A stretch of DNA of 64,000 nt. Source: Campylorhamphus procurvoides (taxonomy: Eukaryota; Chordata; Aves; Passeriformes; Dendrocolaptidae). The position numbers were made by a program, and so were the translations under genes. Positions 1 to 14,300 of this stretch are shown one piece after another. Each line of letters begins with the position of its first letter. Within the stretch, counting starts at the first letter, position 1. The stretch is from assembly GCA_013396655.1 (NCBI GenBank), contig WBMV01007706.1, positions 186,001-250,000 of the forward strand, given 5' to 3'. Below the pieces are notes generated by a model. That model saw nothing but the letters and a program-made list of their open reading frames with translations. It searched no databases and was not told where the DNA came from.

Positions 1-2427
1 TTTGCTTCCATGCAACTCAAGCAGCAGTCCATGGTCAGCAGTGGGTCTGTACACACTGGCACATGGACAGCTGGGCACTCCAGGCTTCTCAGCCTCCAGC
101 TGAAATGAGCCATGAGAGGCTGGTGCCACTGGCTCAGCCTGACCAGGCTGTCACCACTAGAAAGCTGCTGCTCCCCCTGAACTATGTGGCATGCTCAGTT
201 TTTCCCTCGCCCTCTAAAGACCTGTGCCACACGACTCACCTGGAGACACTCTGATAAATGGCATGGAGTTTGGGGGGCTGACCACTCAGGCACTGCCACT
301 GCTTTGTTGTTTTCCTAATACAAATGGAGAGCAGAGAGGGGGAAGAGGTGTTTGTTCAGCCTCCAGCAGGAGACCTGCATTCACCCATTCCTCTCACCAG
401 CTATGAATCTCAAAGACAAGAAATGAGGCATGACAGAAACATCCCAACCTCCAGAAATGAGAAAGCAAGTCTGTAGTTATGATCTAGTGGGGAAAAAAAA
501 ATACTTCCCAAAATGCTTGATCTATTCTCAGCTGAGCTTTGTGTAGCAGAGTTGGGAACAGTTAGAGACGTGCCTGTAAAACCCCTTCTCCAGCCTCAGT
601 TGGGTAGTCCTGATAAATGTCCTGGGAGCAGCAAAAAATGAATATTGCAACGCAACAAAAACACCCGCAGGGTATCCCAGCCTGATGAGGAATTACATTA
701 GGCTCATTGAACCAACTCCTGGCTGATTAAAAACATTCAGCATTCACCACATAACAGTGTAGTAATTCAATAGTATTATTTAGCTGTATTTTCATTTGCA
801 TAAATAAAGCCAAGGGAAACACCTTCTCCGTGCTATAAATTGTTGCTCTTCAAGGTTTTTGAGTGCAGCACTTCCTTTGACTTGGGAGCTGCTTAATAAA
901 CCACATTCATCATTATTTAGCCTTCTCTGGTGTGTCGTGCTCTAGTCCTCCTGCTGGATCCCAAGGAGACAAATCATAGTGAATTACTAAACCTTTAATT
1001 TACTTTTGATTAAAAAAACTTAAGGGAAGGAGAAGCAATACATACACATGGGCAAACTGCTTCAAAGGCAAGAGAAACTTAGGAAGATGCAACTGCCTAT
1101 CTCTTTTTTAATTTTCCCCATTCCAAAGGGACTAAAATTGGCCTCACAGATGCTGGGGGGAGCTTTCATTCACTCAAAGGAAAGATGTACCAGTCAGTCA
1201 AATAGCCACTCTTGCTGGTTTCAAAGTTTGTGTTAGACTGAACTAACCCTTTTTCACACACACTTTTATGCAGGAGAAAATGAAACACGAAGACAAAGTA
1301 GTTTCTTAAATTACAAAGACAAGGAACTTACATCCCAACTAAAAATGTAGTCTTGTACCATGAAAGGGAAATTACCCTCTAAATCTACTGACATTACTAT
1401 TCTTAACACTGAGCTGGAAAAATCATATGGAGTCACAAACTCAAATGTCCATCCAAGTTCTATAATGACTACTTACTTCCAAGATTCAATCCTATACTTA
1501 CTCTCCTAAAAGATACCCCTGTAAATAAATAACACATTTCCCAGAAACAGGTGTAATAGAATTGTCATTAAATGCAATACTATATTTGTTTAATATATAC
1601 AAACACGACAGACTGGAAGCAAGCTTATATTAATTCTTTTGAAGAACCCCAACTTTAAACACAGATAATGAATCCGTCAAAGGTAATAAAATCAGGGAAA
1701 GCAACATTTCAAAAATTTTATGGGTTCCTCCTGGATGAAAAACTTGATGAAAAAACAGTTTTAAAAATAGAGCTGTAAATGAAATAGAAGACAACAAGTA
1801 AATTATCTTGACAAGGAAAAGGGAAGGGTGGAGGAAAGGTTTAACTTTCTACCACAACACACATCAGACCTGGTGGTGTAGCCACAGGTAACATAACAAG
1901 AGGAACAAATAACAAGTAAAACTGTGCACCCTTTGATTGAAAGGAGCATCACCACTGTATAACTGATTCCTGTGTTTTGGCTTACTTATCAAGGCAAGAC
2001 TCAGACTTCCCCACAGTCAGCTCAAAAGAAACCAAAATAAAATCAAACCCAAAAGGCAATCTTCATCCAAAAGCAGGAAATAAACTCCAATTTTCTTTGA
2101 GTGCGTAGAAAGGAGCTTGAAGAAACAGCTTTTCTATATAAGACTCATCCCAATTTTAAAATACATACTCTTTAAAAACTTGAACCTCTAAAGTCCTAAG
2201 AGTCCACATCCAATCCTGCCAAATTTTAAATCACAAGCTCCAGGCCAGCTCACATGTAAATAAGTAGCAGTGCTGTATTTACTCCCTTTGCAGGACTGGG
2301 ATGCCCAGCAAACCAGCACTTAGGTCTGCAGTCACAAGGAGGGTGGCACTAATTCTTAGTCTGAAGATGCTAGCTAAGAAAGTGGCTGGTATTTCTGCTC
2401 TCCCTTGCTATGGATTATTTCTTTACA

Positions 2428-2613
2428 CTCAAGAGATGCAGTAGTCAAGTAAGAACAGCTAAATTGCTGCTCCACATCCCTCAACTTACCTGCCTGGGCC
2501 TTTATATGAACTATTTTAAACTCAAGAGATGCAATAGTCAAATAAGAACAGTCAAATTGCTGCTCCACACCCCTCAACTTACCTGCCTGGGCCTTTATAT
2601 GAACTATTTTAAA
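2428..2613. repeat. 93-bp tandem duplication, two copies
   Basis: Copy 1 (2428-2520) and copy 2 (2521-2613) both start CTCAAGAGATGCA and both end GAACTATTTTAAA. By eye they differ at about five positions with no length change. The period is 93 bp, exactly 31 codons, so any frame open in one copy stays in register in the next. As a result both strands show a roughly 110-residue open frame with an internal 31-residue repeat. I see no splice, start or family evidence that it is translated. Confidence 0.93.
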
Positions 2614-2979
2614 ATCAGATACATGTTTAACTGTTTTGCTGATAATCACCCAGGTGGCTTCAATCACAGCTCCTCTCCTTGTACAAACAGGCTGGATCAC
2701 CACAGATTTTTAGGGAAAAATCAGATCCTCTGTCATATTACTTATTCCCTTTTAAACTGAGCAGCATTGTCTTAGGTAAACACATCTCTGGATGTGCTAT
2801 GTACATACATTTGTGGGTATCTGTATGAAATGATAGAGAACACAGACAAAAATTCAATCACATCTTTCTCCACACCAGTTCCATATTTGACTGAGCAAAG
2901 ACAAATTCCAGTGGCTGCCAGCTCAACAGAAGGTCCCTCAACTTAGCCAGATGTGACAATCAGTTTTTCTGATTTACAC

Positions 2980-2998
2980 TGTGTGTATGTGTGTGTGT
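2980..2998. repeat. Short TG microsatellite
   Basis: An interrupted TG dinucleotide run with one TA interruption. It is intronic, with no associated feature. Confidence 0.85.
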
Positions 2999-4054
2999 AG
3001 AAAACCACAAAACAAAACTAAACCAAGCCAAATATGCCTCACTCTGCATTTAATTGGGCATTGGTTTGTTTTGTCTCAATCTGTATTTGTTTTTTTTGCA
3101 TACACACATATATACATGTATGTGCAAATGTAAATCACTAGGATGGATGGAGACAAAGGTGACCCAGGAGCTGAGATATAAAGCTTGCATTCAGCTCTGG
3201 TTTCTTTCACAGGTAACTTCCGAGACCCATGGGAAGTGAGTAAAACTCAAATGCTTCCTAATTTCCCACTAATTTTGTTTCATCTGAGGCACAGTATCTT
3301 TGTGAGATACTCACTTAACCTTCATGTACCTGCTGAAATCAGGGGACTCTGCTCCCCCTGCAGCAGACACAGAAAGAGGCTGCCCAGCAGACCGACCCAA
3401 AAAGCTCCATACTTTCAAAACACATGGGAAGACTTTCTTTCTCTCTGGAGTATACAAGGACTGTAGGAAAGCTAACTTTAAACAAGGCAGCTAAATTCTT
3501 TAATCATGTTCTTGGGAGGCCCCAGGTGCCCAATACACCAATACCTCTGTAACTTTAATGTCACCTTGAAGAGTTTGGGGAATGTATTTTAAATGCATTA
3601 TATTTACTCTCCTACACTCTATCCATACAGACACAAAGAGCTTTAACTATTTCAAGGTCCCCACAGAGAGCTGTTAGCAGAGACAGAACATGGGTCGGCA
3701 TACTATTGAAGCCACACGCACCATCTGCTCCAACATTTTAATGTAATTTACCAGGCAAGAGCTGAGCAGGGGGAAAAAAAAAGCTAGATGAAAAGATATT
3801 AAATTTCTTCTTCTCCAAAACACCCCCTGCTGCTTGATGTATGAACCTAACTCACTCATAACTAATATTTGATTTAAGAACGTATTTGTAAATTTAAAAA
3901 AAACCAAAAAAGTCCTTTGTCTGCAAGGCAGCATTGACATAATTTTTGTGTTAACTAATAACCTGCTACCCATGGAAAAAAGTTCAAATTCTTAATCCTA
4001 CTGCCAAAACCAAAAAGGAGTGGACAAGAACTTATAAGTTGTTACTTCCCCTCG

Positions 4055-4140
4055 GACAGCATTTTTGATGTCCTTCAATAAATGAGTAAAGAAATTAGAC
4101 AGCAATTTTGATGATCTTCAATAAATGAGTAAAGGAAGAT
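4055..4140. repeat. 43-bp tandem duplication, two copies
   Basis: Copy 1 (4055-4097) and copy 2 (4098-4140) both begin GACAGCA and share CTTCAATAAATGAGTAAA. A few substitutions separate them, and the period is 43 bp. Each copy contains an AATAAA hexamer on the plus strand, which has no supported meaning inside an antisense intron. Confidence 0.88.
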
Positions 4141-5639
4141 TTATTTACTGCAGCATTGAAGGCAAATCAGTTCTATGTGTTAGGACTTGTATTTGGCTGA
4201 AGGTGGCAGCCCTGGGCCAAGTACTATTGAAATTTTGGAAATTAGTCCTGCAACTGATATGCTAAAAGGATTTCCAAATGGGAAAGACACTTCAAGAATC
4301 AGATTTCATGACAAATAAGCTTTCACCTTTTCAAACCAAAGGAGTGATTTTCAGAAGTTATGACAAACTCCTTTTGTTGTGTTCAACAGTATTCACCAAG
4401 ACATCTAGACAAGGTTAGCAATTATTTCTTCACTGGAAATACTCACAAAATGAACACGAAACTAGGAAAGCCACCTCTGCTATAAATTCAGGATATTGGA
4501 CCAGGACTACCCAGGAACTTTTAAAACTGTAATTTTGTGTAAGCTGTTGACAAAAGTTCTCTCTACAGCCTTGCTGAAAGCCAACCAGTGCCTCCTCATT
4601 TCCTTGCTAATGGCATGACAGCTCCTACTATTCAAGCTGGAAAGCTGACATTTCCTCTTCCAAATTGCCACACCATTCCCTACTGCTTTCAAGCTGATGA
4701 GCAAAAAATTTAAATGAATTATACTTATAAAATAAAACTGGTTTTTAAAAGATTTTAAATATCAGTGTTGCTTTGTGGAAAGTAGAAAAATCTACATACA
4801 ACAGGAAAGTTTTACCAATTCCTCTTACTGGTAGCCTAAACACAGTGGCCTTCACAATTCAGAATTTTAGGAAATGAGACCTCAACCTGAGCTGTCACTC
4901 AGAGCTGAGTGGCTGGCTGTGTTCCAGGATGCTTCAACCACCAGCCAATGATCAAAAGCAATCATCTACAGGAGCCATCATAGCAAAACCACCTCTCTTT
5001 TTCAACTCCAGGCTCATTAAAGGTCAACACAGCAAAATGAATATTAAGAATTGACAGAAGAGTTAAAAAGAAGCCTGGAGAAGATGCAGGCAGGAGTGAT
5101 TGTGACTATCAGCACACACAAGAGAGGCTCCCACATAGGGAGGGAGTGTCTGACCAGCACCCTTTGGCTTGGAAAGAAGTCAGTGACAACTGAGATCTGA
5201 ACAAGTACTGAGGGGCTTAAACAAGGCAAAAGAAACAGATACTGACTCTTCTGGCATGAGAGAAGAGCTCAAACTCTAAGGTGTTGGACAGAACAGAAAA
5301 GAAGTGATTCCTCATGCAAGTTCTGCTTCTTGCTACAAGACACTGCAGAGAGTAAAGGTTTACTGGGATTTGAAAAACATTTTGATAAAAGAATGGAAGA
5401 AAATTCCATGATGATTACTGAAAACAAAGCACTTTCAGCTCAGGAAAGAGACAGCTATTGGAGCACACGAGGGAAGGATCAGCATAACCACACTTTGGGC
5501 ACTGGTTTGGGATGTCATCATGACACAGGGATGCCATGGACTTTGGTTGGTTCTGGTGTGCCACCCTTATATTGTTTTGTGGTATTCCTCAGGAGTTCAA
5601 AACATCAGGAGAAGTCTTACCAAAAAAGTTACAGATTTC

Positions 5640-5750
5640 TCCTTTGTTTTGTTTAGTTCATGGGTTTTGTTGGGTTGGGGATTTATTTATTTTTCTGGGG
5701 GGGGAGGTGGAGGGTTTGTTTGAGTTTTGTTTTGTTTTTAAACTATCTGG
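5640..5750. repeat. G/T-rich low-complexity tract
   Basis: The plus strand consists almost entirely of T runs broken by G runs, including an eight-G run at 5697-5704 followed by AGGTGGAGGG. Several overlapping open frames here are composition artefacts rich in Phe, Gly and Trp. Similar tracts recur near 20.1 and 35.8 kb, and in complementary A/C form near 15.5 and 52.3 kb. Confidence 0.75.
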
Positions 5751-8191
5751 TTTTTAGTCCAATTTTCCTGCTCTCATCCCCAGCCACCACATCCTGCAAG
5801 GCTGAGCACTGAGAATATTGCCATTGATTTCCATCAGCAAAGGATCACACCCTCACTGCTTCCAATCTCAGTTACTAAGCAACACTATGTGATCACAGCC
5901 CCTGAGTAAGCAACGTCCTGGATTCAAAGATTTGAATCTCAGAGCTCCATGCAGACTTGGAACTTTGGCATCTACCAGTGAACACCAGCTTTGTGAATCT
6001 TGGATAACAAACGCTTGAAGTACAGAAATAAGCACCTTGGGTGCTGGTAATTGAAATTAGCTCTACTGAACCACAACATTTCCTTGTATCCTCATCAAGG
6101 ACATAAAACAGAGTACTTCCCACTCTGCTGCAAAGTTTCTGTATTTTTCCCAGTACTAACCAGAACAAAAATGACTTTTCTTTATATCAAAATTTATACA
6201 CAGCAGTCCTATTAAAATTTTGTATTCAGGTGTAGTTTAAGACGAAAAACGAAGCACACAAAAATGGGAAGTTAAACAGCACAATAAAATAAATTTTATA
6301 CTTACTGAGAATTGATTATCAAAATGATCTTCAGCAAATACTTGCTCTAGTTTAGCACCATCAGCCTTGGGGGAACATGTAACATCATTCCTGACAAGTC
6401 AGTGTATCTTTGCAGTAGTGCATACTTTTTCAATAATTATACAGAAACACTGTCATACAGTTTATGTTTTTCTTTTAAAGTAACACCTATCACTGTTAGA
6501 AAATAGTAAATAACACCATATTCTCCATTTTATTTGTTGTAGGAGGCTTTCCTGAATGCAAACAACTGTTAAAAACAATCAGTAGGTGGATTGGCTTTCA
6601 TGGAAATGGCACTTGCAGCCTTTACCCACTTGTATTTGCTCATCATTTACACATCAAGACAACAGAAGCCTTACTTGTTAACATGGAAAATCTGCACAGT
6701 CCAGAAGAGTGGATCACACCTCGTGCCCAGTGAATGACTAGGAATGAGGCTGGTTGTACCTCCTTTGGCAAATCTGGTTTAACATTTTAAGCATGTGAAA
6801 TTTCCAGGGTGAGAATGTGCTGGGGAAGTCCATGAACAATAAAGTTGCAAAAAACCAAAACAAACCTGCTGTAGAAAGCACTGGTGCTTTGTGTACACCC
6901 ATTCACATAGACACACACACATAGATGTATACAGTAATTGTTATGAGGCCACAGCTTAGCTCTTCTTGCATTCATTAAAGGAATCTAAACTTAAAAATTG
7001 AGCAACATAAAAGCTTTTCAAGAAGAAAGCCTGGACATGGGTCTGTTACAGCTGATGGAAATAATATTACACAGCAGTCTTTCACTTCTACAGCTGATTA
7101 GAAGCTGTATATTTATCACACTATGAAGATAATAACCTGAGAAAGAACATCAGCATAAATCATTAATTCGTTGGGGAAGAACTCTGGAAGAGGATATCTT
7201 TTTAAAAGGAAAATGATCACATTAAAACATGCAAACTTTGAGGAAAACAAGCTGTGCCAAGTAACTGGTGCCAAAATTAAGTGATTTATAGTTACGATAC
7301 TTAGACTTCAACAGGGAGAATTTAGACCATAAGAAAACACAATAGCTTAATAAACCAATGGAAAAAGAATCAACAGAGTATTCACTTGGCTATTTGGAAG
7401 CACACTTGTGACAATTAAAGAGATCACATTCCAAAAGGCTCCTGTACATAACAAACAGTACTGGAAGACACTGAATGACAGAGGTCTGAACACATGCAGT
7501 CTGTCCTATGCTTACAAAGAATTCTCTATTCGCAGCAAATGAAAAAGCAAGCATGCCAAATTTTCCATATAGATATAAAAAAAATCCAATTTCTCCTCTC
7601 CTTTCATACTTATGTGTAAGTTTTAGAAAGCACAGCTGTGAGGTGATGTAGCTCTGTAATAATTTCAATTTAAAAAATGATGTTGCTCTTAATGCAGTTT
7701 GCAACTTCATAAATAACTAACCCGAGGAGAAAGAAAACAAAAGCAAAAATCTACCTACCATTTACCCAGTGACCAAACAGCAATATGAAAGACAGCACAT
7801 TCCTCTTTCTGTACTTTAGAGATACAGGAACACTTTGATATGCCAAATAATAGGGGATGCTATTTGCTAATAATACTTTAAAATCATAACTATGAATGCA
7901 CTCGACATCCCTTGGAAAAAACAAACCTCATGCCCTAATTTGCAGGTTCTTTTTTAAAGCTGACATCTACCTGTCCCTTTACTGCACAAAATAAAAGGCA
8001 AGCTTTCTGTTTGCCCCATCCACTGTGACCCTCCAATCACAGCATGCAGGGGCTGCATCCCACCTGCTGGATATTCGTGGCCACAGATACCTGTGCTCAC
8101 CAGGGGACAAGGGGCATTTCACCCCGAGAAGCTGATTGCACTGGAAGTGTTTGCTAGCAGAGATGTCAATGAAGCAAAGGAGTTGCAGTAC

Positions 8192-8323
8192 CTGAGTTAA
8201 CAAGCTGTTGCTCCATGACCCCGCAGCCCAGCACCTCCATCCATTCTCCTTGGAAGTTGATCTCCATCTCAAAGGAAGGGTGAGTAAACGGGAAGCAGCA
8301 ATCTACCCATCTGACTTGCAGTC
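8192..8323 (-). CDS. FARS2: FARS2 third coding exon (phenylalanine-binding pocket)
   Basis: This 132-nt exon completes codon 260 and encodes residues 261-303 plus one base of codon 304. It carries [18 protein letters not shown] and [15 protein letters not shown], near identical to vertebrate FARS2. The FPFT phenylalanines (about residues 270 and 272) correspond to the family's aromatic clamp on the amino acid side chain, and the VLGCGVM strand lines the active site. The acceptor is CACTGCTCCAG with AG at 8325-8324; the donor is GTACTG from 8191. Upstream of the acceptor is a short AAAT repeat that supplies the pyrimidine run on the coding strand. The protein is unfinished here: motif 3 (the GLGLER region) and the ferredoxin-like anticodon-binding domain, roughly 150 residues in human FARS2, must lie left of this window. 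I looked for the next exon in 1-8191 and did not find it. Confidence 0.96.
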
Positions 8324-11300
8324 CTGGAGCAGTGTTTAAAAAAATAAATAAATAAATATGAAAGAGTGTATGCTTACAAGGCCATCCCTCCAACCATCTG
8401 TAAAACTTGCCCTTCAACTAATGACATCAATTACAGCAATCCAGAGAAAATAAATAGCACACAAACTAATTCACAACGCTCATGCAGGGCGATAAATCTT
8501 AAAACCCGTGGAAAAAAATGACCATGTCTTTTCTAATATGAAAAATGCTTTGTGCAATTCAAGCACCCTTTGAAAGCAAATCAATCATTTGTCAAACTCT
8601 AGCAACCACCTGGCATCGAACAAAAATGAACCAAGATCATGGGAAAGTCAGTAATTTTGTTATTCTTTACACCAAGAAATTGCTAGCTGCTTCTCACAGG
8701 AAAATGCTGGCTAAGTCTTTATTTTTTATCTAGGCAAGTAATTGGTTTTTAATTAGGTTCTGATGGAAAAAAAAGCTATTCTCTCTGTATGCTTTTAAAT
8801 ATGCAAGTTAAATATATATATTAATGCAAACAAATATAAATATATATGCACAGAGTTGTAGATTATTGAGATATGCAACACCCCCAGAGCATTCTGGACC
8901 CAGCAGAACAGTGTAAGAGACAAACACAAGTGGGTAACTCCCACACTCCTCCCCAGCTCAGAACCTCTGCAAATACCCCTGAGCAGAGCCAGGAGACTCC
9001 TGGCATCTCAGGGCAGAGGAACCAAAAGCAGAGTTGTTGTCAAGGCCCTCATTATATCTGACAAGCTTTAGTTCTTCTAGTGATTTACAGAGGCTTTGTT
9101 TCACTAAATAATTTTTTTCTAGCTATGAGGTGCCAGGAGAGGTCTCAAACATGACCCATAAAAATTTGAGACAGAACTGAAGTGCAGATTCTATAAGCTA
9201 GTGCCTTAATTCCAAGCCCATCTTCCCTTCAGTTAAGCCAAATGCTGATCAGTGTTAGGATCATTAAGAACCAGGCAAGTCCAGTCTTGAAAATAAGGGG
9301 CATAGCAAAGGTTTTTTGGGTGACAGTGTCTGTTAACATTCCTGGTTTGATTTTCAGCCTTTTTGGGGCTCATTTCATAAAAGAACTGGAAAACATCAAA
9401 TCGCATGATTTTTACTGAAAGTTTTTCAAGGAAAAATATTTCACAGAGCCTCAAGGATTAGATTTTCTTTGATTACTTCTGAAACATCAAATGTGGCCAC
9501 AGAGACTGAAATAATAAGCTACAACAAAACTGCCTGCATGGCCAAAATATAAAATACTGAATAGTTACAGGGAACTTTTCAAGGTGTTATGAACTTTGAA
9601 ATGGTGAGGCAGGTTTCAAATCAAACTCACTGGTACTTCCAGGTTTCCTTTTCTTTCTTAAAAATTAACCTCAGGAAATTACGTGAAAGATAAAGCTTTC
9701 TGATAATTTTACATACAGAACTCAGAAATCTGGAAGTGTTTGTCCTCATACCATTCACCACTGTATTGTGGTTTCAGCAATCACTTAATTGCTTTTTTTC
9801 CTGCATAACAATTACAAAATACATGGATGGAAAGAGTCATGTGTATACAACAGTATGGTATGCAGAAAACATTGTTTTAATTTCTTGGTCTTGGCATCTT
9901 TAATCCTAGGGCTGTGCAACTCTGCATACACTGTAAAGCCATACACATCTAAAATATTTTCATTTAGCTTGCAAAATTTGCAACTGCAGCAAGGACATTG
10001 AATATTCCAGTAGTTTTGTGTTCGGTAACAACATTCAGATAATGGGGTGTTTTTTAATCCTCTTATTACTTCATAATGAAGCTCTGGGAAAAAAAAGGCA
10101 TTTCTCAGCAGTTTGTTCTTAATTAAAATGAATTTTTAAAAGTAAAAAAAGAATTTAAAGCTCTTTTTTATTTTCGATTTTTAATGCATATTAATACTTA
10201 AGAGGCTTTTGATTTAAATGCAAATAAGCAAAGAAAAAAATCTGAATAAACCAAAACAAACTCACAAAGAAGAAACAACTCTTACCTTCATTCTGTTCTC
10301 TAAATTAATAGTTAATCCCATATATCACAATTTTATTCATACAGTGCCAAGGCCAGTTGGGAATACCTCTGTAGTTTATATTCAAGTGTTCTTTCAGGCT
10401 TTTGGCTCTAGAAGACTTTACTGAAAAGCTGAGAGTGCTCAGCCTTGGGCAAGATTAAGTCTTCTAACTGCATTTCTATAGACTGTCACAGAATAAATGA
10501 GTACATTTATTATTTAGATACAAAATATTGTCTTGGTGCTCAATATATTCCCAAGGAATAAAGGGCATTGCTCACACTCAGCAAATTAGACCACTAAGGA
10601 CTTAAAAGGATTATGAAGATTAGGCTTTCTGTAATACTATATCATTTACCTGATTAAGCCTAAGTTATTTCTTCAAATACAGCCTATGAACTGCTGGCAG
10701 AAATTGATCTTTTTCTAGAAATTTGAGGAGGCCAAGAGATGCATAACACAGAGGTACTTCCAAGAGCACAGTGCTGAATCTAACCAAAGACTGACCACTG
10801 GATACAAACTCAGGAATTTCTCCAATTCCAAGAAATTACTTGTGTTATCAGAGGACACTTCAGAGCCTCACAATGTCCAGGGGACTCCTTCCAGTGGGGA
10901 CATGACCATGAGTAAGTGTACTGGGCTTAGCCTGTACCCACCAGTCCTTTAGATGAAAAATATGCTCAGCAAAGCAATACCAAGAAGCAAATATTTCCTG
11001 TAATGTGGACTTAATAAAGCAATGGGAAATCATCCTACTTTCATCATTAAAAACCAGCATATCAGAAGAACAAATAGGGCTTCAGTCTCAAAAATTCTCT
11101 TTGTTTCAGGCAGTGCCTAGTTGTATAGCATGTAGCTCCTACTTTTAGATAGAGTTAAAATGAAAAAGTAGGTCAAAGATCAACAACTTCCTAAAGTGTA
11201 AGGTCCTGCTGCAGCATGGCCTTCTCATGGGGAGGACAGACAGTGTCCTCTGGGCATCCCCCTGCTCCAGCATGGGCCCCTCCAGGATCTCAACCCTCTG

Positions 11301-14300
11301 GAGCTGCTGACATTGGCTCTGTTGGCCATGGGGGAAACTTCTGGCAGCTTCTCACAGAAGGTGCCCCTTCTACCAAAACCTGGCCGTGCAAACCCAGTAC
11401 AGCAACTTATATGTCACATCTCCAGTAAGTATGGAAATAGGGAATATTTATTGTTATTTCTGAAGCCTGAATCGAGGGAAGGAATTGGTCACAGCCTGCA
11501 CTCAAAAGGAATGGTGTTATGAGATATTAAGCTAAACAAGTGCTAGCCTGATTGAGTCTCGTAATGAAAAAGGCTTGACCAAAAGCACCAAAAAAGGAAG
11601 AAAAGAGAACAAACATATTAAAGCAGACTATTGCTAAGCTACAGCATGGAGGTAACAAAGCCTGAGACCCAGATGGTCTTCACTGACCAGAAATTCTCTT
11701 TGTTCCTGGGAGGATTATTTTTGGAGACGAGGCTATGGGAGCAAAAGGAGAGGGGCACAGGGTGGGTGAAGGGAAGCACAGAAGGGATCAAACTGTGGGG
11801 TTGTGAGATGTATGTCAATTTGTAAGTATTTTGGACCCTGTTGTTTCACAGAATTCATCACACTTGCAGCAGACAGGAGCTGGCTGCCCATAAACCTACA
11901 TTAGTTCACATTTTTCAGGAGTTATCAGCCAGGCCATTATGCCCTCAATAAATGGGTTTTTCTTTTCTTTTTAAACTTGTTGCACCCATAGATCTCTGTG
12001 AACTCAAAGGAGGTATCAGTACAACAGGGTTAAGAAGAAGAAAGAGCAGAAAAACATGTTTGATTTAAAAGACATCCAGTGGCTGTTCAGTGAAAACTGA
12101 AAACAGTCATTACTCACTCTCCTGCCTTGCCTTACCAGTGCCCAGAAACTGGGTAGATAAATATGGGACAGCAGTGAATTTTGAGCCAGTTCATGTAAAG
12201 CAACAAATCACAGAACCAGCACACAGTCATTCTTTTCTATTTGTTATAGTGATATTACTTCTGAAGCTCAGGGTCTAGAAAGCTTTTGAAAAACTACAGA
12301 AGGGTTAAAGAAAGAACTGTACTTGAGAAGGACTAACTGTATAAAGAAACCTAAGACAGTTTATCTTAGAAAACCTTATTACAAGGTAACTAAAATGAGA
12401 TATAACAGAGTTCCTACACTGACAGATCTGTATGGGGAGATGGTGTAAGTGAAATTAGTGGATTTTAAGTGTGCACCTTATCTGGAGGCAACAGAGGAAA
12501 ACTAAGAAATGTGATGGTATAGCATTTGAAAGAGCTCCCTGACATCAAAATCTCATGAAAGAAACTGAAAGGCAATTACTTGTAGAATGCAAAATCAAAC
12601 ATGGCACACCACTAGAAAATGTAATAAAAAGAACTACCTTATGTTGTCAGGTATTTAAGACAATTCATTGCATGCTCCAGATCCTTCCCCCTTCCCCAAT
12701 ACCTGTCATTCCCTTGCCTGTTGGCAAAGCCAGAAAGAAATAAAGAGACAAACTTTTGGAGTAAGTCTAGGTGCAGATTTTTATGAAGTCTTGACCTTCC
12801 TCAGGATAACACAGTGATTTTTAAGCCATGTTTGTTACACTTTTCTGGCATGTACAGTCAACACTGAAGTATCCAGAAAGCATTGGATGAGTCAGGTGAA
12901 GCAAAGCTGTCTCATTAAATATTATGAAAACCAACCTAGAGCAATGCAGAAGGGGTGGGGTGGGAAAGGGCAGGTCAGTGATCTGACCTTTCTGCAGAGA
13001 TCCTCAGTCTATCATCAACCTGAGCTGGTAAATTCCCAGAGGAGCACTGCAGAAGCACAACTATCCAATCCCACGACCTCAGGAAAGAGCAATAAATGCA
13101 GCAAAACACATTTTAAAATTAAGGTAAAATTTACAGATGTCAACACCAAAAAAAGTAATCAAGAGTACTGTGTAAATTGAAGAGTAAAATGGAAAAGATG
13201 ACACTTGTCAAAAGGCAAATTTATTTCTGTGTGCCCCAAGACATCTGCAGTGCACCCATCTCATAAACCTACAACCTGAATACTATATTTGCTCTCTGAA
13301 TACTATATTCCACTATTTCCATGAAAGGTGTGTGGGGAAATATATATATATACTTATATAGAGATAAATAATATAATTACATTTAAATCACTAACTATAT
13401 GTTGTGTTTGTATTTCAGGAAAAATATCCTGGGTATAGAAATGGAAAATCCCTGCAGTAAGAAGGCGGCATCTGCTTTTAGTCTGTATGTTTAAAATAAT
13501 TTATGAATATATTTTTAATGGCTTTCCAGCTACTGTGTGGACTGTAGAAGAGCTAGTAATAGCCAGTATGTTGAAGCTTAAAGTGCAGCATCTGTCAACA
13601 GTTAGAGAAGGATGTATCTGCAGTCTGAGATATCACTAATAACTCCCAGAAATTGCTCATTTTAAACAACATTCTCAGCATCTGAGGTTGATCTAAAAAT
13701 ATCATTCTTACTATTACTCACTTTGATCCTAATTTTGCATGTTTCAAAAGGCCACTGTGAAGTAAAATACACCCACAAGAAACCCTGAAGAGCTTAAACA
13801 ACTTTGGCCAGGTGGAATAGAACAAAAACTAGTAAAAGTTCTGCTTGCTATAAAGTCGAAATTCAGAAAAATATTCAAGCAGTCATATATTACACTTGGT
13901 ACCATTACCAATCCACTCTTGGAACTACTTCTCTAAGTGCAGTAAGCATCTTCAAAGACCTTTGGAAGTAGGCAGGATACCTGATGCATTCTAATACCAT
14001 CCAGTATTTCCTCAACAGAAAAATGAATCAGCTCAGAAGAGCAGCCTCCTTGCCAGCAAACAGCATTAATGTAGCAATTTTGATTCGAGCCATTTATAAA
14101 TCCAGTTCCTGAAACTGAAAGCAGGTATTTCTGAGCACAGAATATTTCATTCATATACACATTCATTACCTTTCCTCATTCCACTCTAAGTACCAAAAAA
14201 AACCAATTATTTTTTCAGCTTGGTGTGAACTTTGCAAACACTGTCCTCCCCCAGCGGCAAGGTTTAATTTATTTGTGCATGGGAAATGCTCAGGGCACTA

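Larger units (their letters stand above)
1..8191 (-). other. FARS2 intron after the third coding exon (partial)
   Basis: This is noncoding intron sequence continuing past the left edge. It is AT-rich with scattered open frames that show no family resemblance, and no exon encoding the motif 3 region of FARS2 was found on the minus strand. Recognisable contents are the 93-bp tandem duplication at 2428-2613, a short TG repeat at 2980-2998, the 43-bp duplication at 4055-4140, and a G/T-rich tract at about 5640-5750. The remainder holds nothing I can name. Confidence 0.85.
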
